Shown: one piece after another, positions 14,540 through 19,861 of the stretch
Position numbering within the stretch: position 1 is the first letter of the stretch
How the letters are laid out: every line of letters begins with the position of its first letter
Assembly: GCA_050701815.1 (NCBI GenBank)
Contig: JBOGDL010000530.1
Coordinates: forward strand, 1-21,954
Direction: 5' to 3'
From: WHSM01 sp050701815
Lineage (GTDB): Bacteria > Actinomycetota > Actinomycetes > Mycobacteriales > Micromonosporaceae
DNA length: 21,954 nt
Notes under the pieces: generated by a model
What the model was told of the DNA's origin: nothing
The model's database searches: none
Seen by the model: the letters and a program-made list of their open reading frames with translations, nothing else
Program-made: the position numbers and the translations under genes

Positions 14540-15487
14540 TCACGCCCCCTCCCCCGGGTTTCCGGCCTCAGCCAGATCCGCCGGGGCCAGCACCACCTCC
14601 GGACGAGCCAGTCCGTCGCGCTCCCGCGCCACCGCGATCACGCCTCGAGGCCCGAACACCGCGTACGGCCCCGGCATCCCCACCGCCGGCAACGGGTTGC
14701 CGTGGGAGAGGCGGGCGGCGTCGGTTTCCGGCACATCCCGCCGCGGGAACAGCCGGTCAGCCGCCTCGCTCAGTGACAACAGGAACCCCCGACCGGAGTC
14801 CTCCAACTCCGCCAGCGGCACCGCGTCGGCCAGGCTGAACACCCCCGCGTCCACCCGCCGCAACGCCATCAGGCTGCCGCCGACTCCAAGCCCGGCGCCC
14901 AGATCGCGGGCCAGCGCGCGCACGTACGTGCCGGCCGAGCAGGTCACCAGCACCTCACAGTCCAGCAGGTCCGGCTCGGGCCGGCGCAGTTCGCGCAGCT
15001 CGAACCTGCTCACCCGCACCGGCCGCGGCTTCAACTGCACTTGCTCACCGGCTCGGACCCGGGCGTACGACCTCTTGCCGGCGACCTTGATCGCGCTCAC
15101 CGAGCTGGGGACCTGCTCGATGTCTCCGGTGAGGGGGGCCAGCCCGGCGCGCACCTGCTCCTCCGTCACCTGGCTCGCGTCGGCGCGGCTGAGCTGCTCG
15201 CCGTCGGCGTCGTCACTGGCCGTTGTCACGCCCAGCCGGATCGTCGCGGTGTACGTCTTGTCGCTGCCGCTCACGTACGTGAGCAACCGGGTTGCCCGGC
15301 CGATCCCGATCACCAGCACACCCGTCGCCATCGGATCCAACGTGCCGCCGTGGCCGACCCGACGGGTTCCGGCGATCCGCCGCACCCGGGCCACCACGTC
15401 ATGCGAGGTGAGGCCCGGCGGCTTGTCCACCACTGTCAGCCCGGCCACCGACCTGAGGGGCTGGGCAACTCGTTCGTCAAGGCTCAC
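14540..15487 (-). CDS. truB: tRNA pseudouridine(55) synthase
   Basis: TruB makes pseudouridine at position 55 in the T-loop of tRNAs and acts as a tRNA chaperone. The 315-residue protein has LTVVDKPPGLTSHDVV and RVGHGGTLDPMATGVL with catalytic Asp51, KTYTATIRLG, the KRSYARVRAGE segment, and CSAGTYVRALARDLG in the second half. The C-terminal extension typical of actinobacterial TruB is present. The proposed start is GTG at 15485-15487; no good ribosome site is seen, and a later start near residue 14 would still keep the domain. A perfect 7+7 inverted repeat lies 11-26 bases upstream. It is followed by ribF after 206 bases. Confidence 0.96.
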   Translation of the reverse strand: MSLDERVAQPLRSVAGLTVVDKPPGLTSHDVVARVRRIAGTRRVGHGGTLDPMATGVLVIGIGRATRLLTYVSGSDKTYTATIRLGVTTASDDADGEQLSRADASQVTEEQVRAGLAPLTGDIEQVPSSVSAIKVAGKRSYARVRAGEQVQLKPRPVRVSRFELRELRRPEPDLLDCEVLVTCSAGTYVRALARDLGAGLGVGGSLMALRRVDAGVFSLADAVPLAELEDSGRGFLLSLSEAADRLFPRRDVPETDAARLSHGNPLPAVGMPGPYAVFGPRGVIAVARERDGLARPEVVLAPADLAEAGNPGEGA

Positions 15488-15497
15488 AACAGCAAGC

Positions 15498-15513
15498 CTG
15501 TCAGACCTGACAG
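15498..15513. promoter_or_regulatory. Operator-like palindrome upstream of truB
   Basis: CTGTCAG-AC-CTGACAG is a perfect inverted repeat with seven-base arms and a two-base centre, too tight for a stable RNA hairpin but typical of dimeric repressor sites. It lies just before the truB start in the 71-base MATE-truB spacer. Confidence 0.45.
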
Positions 15514-15558
15514 AGCCAGCTCACGCAGCCTCCGCGGCTAGGGTCTGCAGGTGACGGG

Positions 15559-16902
15559 CTAGCGGCTGCTGGTGACACCGGGCACCGCCCAGCGTCCGGT
15601 TGCCAGCCGACCCAGCAGGGCGGCCAGCCGGGCCGCGACGAACACGGCGAGGCCCGCCCAGATCCCGGCCAGACCCAGGTCGGCGAGGTACGCCAGCCAG
15701 ATCGCCGGCAGGAACACCCCCAGCGCGCTGACCAGCATCAGGTTGCGCATGTAGCGCATATCTGAGGCGCCGATCATCACCCCGTCCAGGGCGAACACCG
15801 CGCCAGCCAGCGGCATCATCCCGACGAACCAGGGCCACGCGATCTCGGCCTGCCGCAACACCGCGGCGTCCGCGGTGAAGATCCGCGGCAGCAGCCCCGC
15901 CCCGACGCCGATCACCACTCCCAGCAGCACCCCGCATCCCACCCCGATCCACGTCACCCTCGCCGCGGCGCCCTTGGCCGAGCGCACCCGTCCCGCGCCC
16001 AGGTCCGCCCCCACCAGCGACTGCGCCGCGATCGCCACCGAGTCGAGCAGCAGGGCGCAGAAGAACCACAACTGCAACGCGATGTGGTGGGCGCCGAGCG
16101 CAGCGGCCCCGAATCGGGCCGCCACCGCGGCCGCGGACAAGAAGCAGGCCTGGAAGGCCACGGTGCGGATCACGAGGTCGCGCCCCATGCCAAGCTGCGC
16201 GAGCAGGATCGCGGGCGCGGGACGCAGCGGGACCCGCTCAGCGCGCAGGGCACGCAGGAACAGCACCGCCAAGACCAACTGGGCTGACACGTTCGCGATC
16301 GCGGAACCGATCAGCCCCAGCCCGGCCGGATACACCAGCAGCGGACACAGCACCGCGGAGAGCAGGTTCGCGCCGAGCACGTACCGGAGTGGCCGGGCGG
16401 CGTCCTGCACCCCGCGCATCCAACCGTTGCCCGCCAGGGAGAGCAGAATCCCGGGCGCTCCCAGCGACGCGATCCGCAGCCACTCCTCAGCCGCGGCGGC
16501 GACCCGCTCCGAGCCCGGACCACCCCCAGCCAAGGCGGCGGCAACCGGCCCCGCCAGCAGCTGCGCGGCGAGGATGAAGCCGCAGCCGAAGCCGATGGCG
16601 AGCCAGGATGCCTGCACCCCTTCCCTGACCGCGGCCTCCCGCTGGCCGGCGCCGTACAGCCGGGCGGCGCGCGCCGTGGTGCCGTACGCCAAGAAGTTGC
16701 CCAGGATCGTGGCGACCGACAGCACCACTCCGCCGATCGCGACGGCGCCCAGCGGGACCCGGCCCAGATGCCCCACGACAGCCGTGTCGACCAGCACGTA
16801 GAGCGGTTCGGCGGCGAGCACCACCAACGCGGGCGCCGCCAATGACGCGATCCGGCGCAACGACGGCGCCGCCTCCTGCTGGCTCGGCTGGACTGCGGTC
16901 AC
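15559..16902 (-). CDS. MATE family efflux transporter (DinF-like)
   Basis: This 447-residue integral membrane protein has about 12 hydrophobic segments in two homologous halves. It begins with RRIASLAAPALVVLAAEPLYVLVDTAVVGHLG, the family's first-helix signature (P...D.A.vGhlG), and continues with LGNFLAYGTTARAARLYGAG. MATE proteins export cationic or drug-like compounds using proton or sodium gradients; the substrate here is unknown. M. tuberculosis has dinF (Rv2836c) next to its DHH phosphoesterase, and the same adjacency is seen here except for an 860-base spacer. The start is a GTG at 16900-16902 with no ribosome site; an ATG eight bases upstream is out of frame. Paired inverted repeats lie 37-90 bases upstream of the start. 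Confidence 0.94.
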   Translation of the reverse strand: MTAVQPSQQEAAPSLRRIASLAAPALVVLAAEPLYVLVDTAVVGHLGRVPLGAVAIGGVVLSVATILGNFLAYGTTARAARLYGAGQREAAVREGVQASWLAIGFGCGFILAAQLLAGPVAAALAGGGPGSERVAAAAEEWLRIASLGAPGILLSLAGNGWMRGVQDAARPLRYVLGANLLSAVLCPLLVYPAGLGLIGSAIANVSAQLVLAVLFLRALRAERVPLRPAPAILLAQLGMGRDLVIRTVAFQACFLSAAAVAARFGAAALGAHHIALQLWFFCALLLDSVAIAAQSLVGADLGAGRVRSAKGAAARVTWIGVGCGVLLGVVIGVGAGLLPRIFTADAAVLRQAEIAWPWFVGMMPLAGAVFALDGVMIGASDMRYMRNLMLVSALGVFLPAIWLAYLADLGLAGIWAGLAVFVAARLAALLGRLATGRWAVPGVTSSR

Positions 16903-16938
16903 CGCACCATGGTGGCATTGCCGCGTAACGAATAGAAG

Positions 16939-16992
16939 AGGTTTGAGGCCTTACACACCTCACTCGTGAGCCGGATCGTTCACACGGCTCAC
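16939..16992. other. Two consecutive hairpins upstream of the MATE gene
   Basis: GTGAGCCG (16966-16973) and CGGCTCAC (16985-16992) form a perfect 8-bp stem with an 11-base loop. Immediately beside it GAGGT (16939-16943) pairs with ACCTC (16956-16960). On the minus strand the second hairpin is followed by a pyrimidine-rich TTCTATTCGTTACG before the MATE start. They may be a transcriptional operator, an attenuator, or the 3' end of the upstream small gene. Confidence 0.4.
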
Positions 16993-17041
16993 CCACGCGC
17001 CGGAATGGCTCGGAGCGCTGGCACATGGACAGTCGGGACAA

Positions 17042-17124
17042 GCAGAAGCCGCCTCCCCGCCGGCGTGCGAACTCCCCGCCCCGGCGACCGAGGCGTTGTT
17101 CGCAACGGGGGAAGCGGCTGCTGC
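17042..17124. ncRNA. Candidate structured RNA: three-way junction with UUCG hairpin
   Basis: Bases 17042-17058 pair with 17108-17124 in 15 Watson-Crick pairs interrupted by two symmetric mismatches. Inside are two further stems: 17059-17063 with 17081-17085, and the hairpin CGTTG-TTCG-CAACG (17094-17107), which abuts the long stem. The plus strand gives a UUCG loop, although its closing pair is G-C rather than the most stable C-G; the minus strand would give CGAA. No promoter or T-run was found, so the strand and even expression are unknown. It is not a tRNA: there is no anticodon arm or T-loop. GC-rich sequence raises the chance rate of such pairing. Confidence 0.35.
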
Positions 17125-17168
17125 GGGTTAGATCCGCGCGACGCGGGCCGCGACCAGCTCCGCCAGCG

Positions 17169-17285
17169 CTAGCCGCGCCGGTCCAGTGAGCGCTGCACTG
17201 CCTGCGCAGCCTCCTGCCGCTGCTCTTCCCTCGCTGACGCGCGCTGCTGGCTGACCCGGTTCTTGCTCTTGGATGTGGTCGGCAT
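17169..17285 (-). CDS. Small basic/charged hypothetical protein (38 aa)
   Basis: The ATG at 17283-17285 is preceded by TAGGAG five bases upstream, one of the better ribosome sites in the window, and the frame ends at TAG 17169-17171. The peptide starts MPTTSKSKNRVSQQRASARE and continues with a charged, glutamine- and alanine-rich run predicted to be a single amphipathic helix, ending DRRG. There are no cysteines and no membrane segment. I do not recognise a family. The frame is open further upstream, but the ribosome site favours this start. It is the only plausible gene between the MATE and DHH genes. Confidence rests on the ribosome site and on the non-random composition. Confidence 0.45.
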   Translation of the reverse strand: MPTTSKSKNRVSQQRASAREEQRQEAAQAVQRSLDRRG

Positions 17286-17445
17286 GACTTCTCCTACGTC
17301 ACCTCGACTGGGCCCGGACAGGCCCATTTGGCTCATCGGTTCGTCGTGGCGCACAAGCCAGAAGTGGCCCTTGCGCGCCTCGGTAGTCGACGGTGCTCAC
17401 GTCGGGTCTGACGGTGATTGGCAGGCCTTGACGGCGTCGCGGTGG

Positions 17446-17492
17446 CGACTCATTGCGAGTCGATGCCGGATCGAGAGGGTGTTCGATCCGGC
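17446..17492. other. Tandem hairpins
   Basis: CGACTC-ATTGC-GAGTCG (17446-17462) is followed after two bases by a perfect 10-bp inverted repeat, GCCGGATCGA (17465-17474) with TCGATCCGGC (17483-17492), with an 8-base loop. Both are free of T-runs. They could be RNA stems in the leader of the small gene at 17169-17285, or a double protein-binding site. Confidence 0.5.
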
Positions 17493-17576
17493 GAGCTGGC
17501 AACCCGGATCACGGGCAGCCAACGCACCGCCTCATCGGCTCCTGGAAAGCTTGGGATCGTAGATCACGGCCAGCGG

Positions 17577-17599
17577 GGCATCCTCCGCGACAGGATGCC
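17577..17599 (-). other. Hairpin directly after the mini-ORF
   Basis: GGCATCCT (17577-17584) and AGGATGCC (17592-17599) form a perfect 8-bp stem with a 7-base loop. On the minus strand it begins seven bases past the stop of the 14-codon mini-ORF. No T-run follows. The position is that of an attenuator or ribosome-stalling-controlled hairpin, but that is inference. Confidence 0.4.
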
Positions 17600-17606
17600 G
17601 GCCCGT

Positions 17607-17651
17607 TCAGGCCCTGCCGCGGCGAGTAAGGATGATCCGTACGATACGCAT
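17607..17651 (-). CDS. Putative leaderless 14-residue peptide MRIVRIILTRRGRA
   Basis: ATG at 17649-17651 opens a 14-codon frame ending TGA at 17607-17609. Seven bases upstream lies TAGGGT (17659-17664) in a GCTAGGGT context like other predicted leaderless promoters here. The peptide has five arginines and a short hydrophobic core, and resembles no family I know. It is followed at once by a hairpin, as expected for a regulatory upstream ORF. It may equally be chance. The next plausible gene downstream is the 38-residue small protein 320 bases away, then the MATE transporter. Confidence 0.25.
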   Translation of the reverse strand: MRIVRIILTRRGRA

Positions 17652-17765
17652 TACGGCCACCCTAGCGACGATTCCACAACTCGGCGTTACTTTCTCGTAT
17701 TGTGGACACCCAGGTCCGCCCCCAGCTGTCGACCCCGCTGTCTCGGCGTGCCCGCCTTGCCGTGA

Positions 17766-18761
17766 TCAGCCGCCCACCAGATGCGCGTCGAGCAGCACCC
17801 GCACGGACGCGATCACCTCGTCAAGCTCGCCGTGGCCGGTGAAGCCGGCCGCGTACCGGTGGCCGCCGCCTCCCAGCGCGCTCGCGACTCCCGCCACGTC
17901 AACGGCGCCTCGGCTGCGCAGCGACATCGCCCACTCCCCCACCGCCACCTGCTTGGCCAAGCAGGCGACATCGGCCTCGTCGGCGCTGCGCACCACGTCG
18001 ATCAGACTCTCCAGGACGTGCGCTGGCTGCTGGTGACGATCAAGATCCTCAAGGGTCGCGTACGTCCAGACAAAGCCAGTGCCTGCCGCGGCCTCAGCCT
18101 CGAAACTGATCCGACCCAAGGCATCCCCGAACACCCGCAGCGCCCCAACCGGGCGGGCGTCGAACAGCCGGCGGCTGATGTCGTACTGGTCGATTCCGGT
18201 CGCCAACAGCCTGGCCGCGAACTCGTGCGCCTCCGGCGTGGTCGCCTGATACTTGAACGAGCCCGTGTCCGTGGTCAGCGCGACGTACAGGCACTCCGCG
18301 ATCTCTTGATCCATCGGCACACCGAGCCGGCGCAGCAACTCGTCCACCACCAACGCGGTGGCCGAAGCGGCAGGCTCGATCAGGTTGACGGTGCCGAATC
18401 CGGGGTTGGTGGCATGGTGGTCGACCACCACCACATGCTTCACGTCATTCAACCGTTCGGCGAACTCACCGAGTCGCTCGGCGCTCGCGGCGTCGAACGT
18501 GAGCAACAGGTCGGGGTCAGGCTCGGCGTCCTCGGGGGCCACCAAGAGCTCCGTGCCGGGCAGCTGCCGGAAGACCTCGGGCAGCTCCTGCTCGCCGGGA
18601 ACCGTCGCCTGCGCCGGGCGACCCAGCCGCCGCAACGCCAAGGCACAGCCCAACATGCTTCCCAGCGCGTCCCCGTCAGGGTTCACGTGGCACACCAGCA
18701 GTGGCCGCTCTGCCTCGACAACCGCCGTCAAGGCGCGATTCCACTCCGCGCTTGATGTCAC
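17766..18761 (-). CDS. nrnA: DHH/DHHA1 phosphoesterase (NrnA/CnpB-type oligoribonuclease, pAp/c-di-AMP phosphodiesterase)
   Basis: The 331-residue protein has CHVNPDGDALGS (residues 24-35, first Mn-binding motif), LLLTFDAA (Asp90), VVVDHHATN (Asp114-His115-His116, the DHH motif), TTDTGSFKY and the DHHA1 substrate-binding GGGGHRYAAG near the C-terminus. All metal ligands are present. The M. tuberculosis orthologue Rv2837c, in the same position after rbfA, hydrolyses nanoRNAs, pAp and c-di-AMP; the same activities are likely here. That would complete RNA decay begun by RNase J and PNPase. The start is a GTG at 18759-18761, 58 bases after rbfA, so the gene is probably in the infB-rbfA transcript. 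Which substrate dominates in this organism cannot be told. Confidence 0.93.
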   Translation of the reverse strand: MTSSAEWNRALTAVVEAERPLLVCHVNPDGDALGSMLGCALALRRLGRPAQATVPGEQELPEVFRQLPGTELLVAPEDAEPDPDLLLTFDAASAERLGEFAERLNDVKHVVVVDHHATNPGFGTVNLIEPAASATALVVDELLRRLGVPMDQEIAECLYVALTTDTGSFKYQATTPEAHEFAARLLATGIDQYDISRRLFDARPVGALRVFGDALGRISFEAEAAAGTGFVWTYATLEDLDRHQQPAHVLESLIDVVRSADEADVACLAKQVAVGEWAMSLRSRGAVDVAGVASALGGGGHRYAAGFTGHGELDEVIASVRVLLDAHLVGG

Positions 18762-18819
18762 CCCAGGCTCACATCTCGGATCTGGGTCAGATGCTCACAC
18801 CACGGCGACACCGGCGGCG

Positions 18820-19278
18820 TCACGATCGTGCCTCGGCGTCGTCGCTGGCGCTCTCATCGTCACGCTCGGCCCGGTACGGGTCCGCCTCGCCCGCTGGCCG
18901 GGCGTCCGCGGCGATCCGCTGCACCTGAGCGTCGGCGTCCCGCGCCTTCGCCAACAGCTCGTCGATGTGCTGCGCTTGATCCGGAATCCGGTCAGCCACA
19001 AAGGTGATCGACGGCGATTGGCGCAACCCCAGCCGCTTGCCCACCACGCTTCGCAGCAGCCCCTTCGCACTGTCCAAAGCGGCTGCCGAACCCTCATGCT
19101 CCGCGGCGTCTCCGTAGACCGTGTAGAAAACCGTCGCCTCTCGCAGGTCCGCGGTGAGCCTCACATCTGTGATCGTCACCATCCCCACGCGGGGGTCCTT
19201 CACCTGCTTGCGCAAGGCCACTGTCACCAGTTCCCGGATCCGCTCGGCGTGGCGCCGTACCCGGGCGGTGTCGGTCAT
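18820..19278 (-). CDS. rbfA: 30S ribosome-binding factor A
   Basis: RbfA binds the free 30S subunit and assists late 16S rRNA maturation and cold adaptation. The 152-residue protein has the single KH-like domain: RVRRHAERIRELVTVALRKQVKDPRVGMVTITDVRLTADLREATVFYTV, a predicted helix that contains GLLRSVVGKRLGLR, and FVADRIPDQAQHIDELL. A charged acidic tail of about 35 residues follows, common in actinobacteria. ATG at 19276-19278 has GAGGAG seven bases upstream, a strong ribosome site. It sits between DUF503 and the DHH gene, the conserved infB-ylxP-rbfA order. A TAATCT box (minus strand, about 19321-19326) 45 bases upstream could provide an internal promoter. Confidence 0.96.
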   Translation of the reverse strand: MTDTARVRRHAERIRELVTVALRKQVKDPRVGMVTITDVRLTADLREATVFYTVYGDAAEHEGSAAALDSAKGLLRSVVGKRLGLRQSPSITFVADRIPDQAQHIDELLAKARDADAQVQRIAADARPAGEADPYRAERDDESASDDAEARS

Positions 19279-19349
19279 TTTGGCTCCTCATGTCCGTTTG
19301 TTTGCGCCACTGCGCCCTCGAGATTACTCACGTCGTCCAGGCCCCGCAT

Positions 19350-19374
19350 GAAGCCGACTGGCACATCGGCCTTC
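19350..19374 (-). other. Hairpin between DUF503 and rbfA
   Basis: GAAGCCGA (19350-19357) and TCGGCCTTC (19366-19374) pair over eight bases with one bulged base and an 8-base loop, within the 143-base spacer. No T-run follows. It could be a processing site or stabiliser in the polycistronic message. Confidence 0.35.
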
Positions 19375-19421
19375 GGGACACGCCATCGTGACGAACGGCG
19401 GACAACTCCGACGGGCTCGAG

Positions 19422-19715
19422 TCAATCGTCGTCGCCGTACAGTCGTCGGCGGACGCTGAGCAGCTCCAACTCGGGCCGCTCCATCATCACCCGTTCGCAG
19501 GAGTCGAGCACCCGGCGCACATGCTCGGCGTCGGCGCCCACCGCGGCCACCCCCAGCTCCGCACGACCGTGCCGATCCAAGGCGCCCACTTCCGCGACCG
19601 AGAGCTCCAGCTTGCGGAGCGCGGCCAGGGCTGGCCGCACGTACGACCGCTTGGCCTTCAGAGACCGCGAGTCGGACGGCAGCAAGACATCGAAAACAGC
19701 TGTGCCCGTGTACAT
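19422..19715 (-). CDS. ylxP: DUF503 family protein (YlxP-like)
   Basis: The 97-residue protein starts MYTGTAVFDVLLPSDSRSLKAKRSYVRPALAALRK and contains VAEVGALDRHGRAELGVAAVGADAEHV and LELLSVRRRLYGDDD, the DUF503/YlxP pattern. The family is a small ferredoxin-like fold, widely placed between infB and rbfA (B. subtilis nusA-infB operon), suggesting a role in translation or ribosome assembly, which is not established. I chose the ATG at 19713-19715, which has GAGGAGG five bases upstream, over a GTG eight codons earlier. The spacer to infB (146 bases) contains two palindromes, so the gene may have its own control. Confidence 0.92.
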   Translation of the reverse strand: MYTGTAVFDVLLPSDSRSLKAKRSYVRPALAALRKLELSVAEVGALDRHGRAELGVAAVGADAEHVRRVLDSCERVMMERPELELLSVRRRLYGDDD

Positions 19716-19763
19716 GGACGCCTCCTCGTGCGGCCACACAGCGGACAGGCTCGCTGCCCGCTG

Positions 19764-19828
19764 CCGACACCTGTCGGAACCAGAAGCGAACGCGGCGAGG
19801 CCCGCGGCTGCGCGACAATGTCACGCAG
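19764..19828. promoter_or_regulatory. Two palindromes in the infB-ylxP spacer
   Basis: CCGACA-CC-TGTCGG (19764-19777) is a perfect short palindrome with a two-base centre. A second site, CTGCG-C-GACA-A-TGTC-A-CGCAG (19808-19828), is symmetric apart from one mismatch. Both share the half-site GACA/TGTC. Their spacing (centres about 47 bases apart) would suit cooperative protein binding; as RNA the second could also form an 8-bp hairpin just after infB. Confidence 0.35.
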
Positions 19829-19861
19829 AACACGAGCCCCGCCAGCGTCCGCCTGGAGCAA

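Larger units (their letters stand above)
17286..17765. other. 480-base spacer with several inverted repeats and no conventional gene
   Basis: No convincing protein gene of ordinary size lies between the small charged-protein gene and the DHH phosphoesterase. Visible structures are TGGGCC-CGGACA-GGCCCA (17309-17326), adjacent hairpins at 17446-17462 and 17465-17492, a hairpin at 17577-17599, and a 14-codon leaderless-type mini-ORF at 17607-17651 on the minus strand. The stretch 17640-17710 is visibly poorer in G+C than its surroundings, as often seen at promoters. A 115-codon plus-strand frame here looks like chance. Confidence 0.5.

Noticed and set aside
17042..17124. tRNA gene of long-variable-arm type
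   Set aside because: The closing stem is 17 positions rather than 7 and there is no anticodon arm or T-loop consensus, so it was kept only as a candidate structured RNA.
17418..17765. 115-codon plus-strand frame in the spacer before nrnA
   Set aside because: No ribosome site, no recognisable motif and a composition like other shadow frames.
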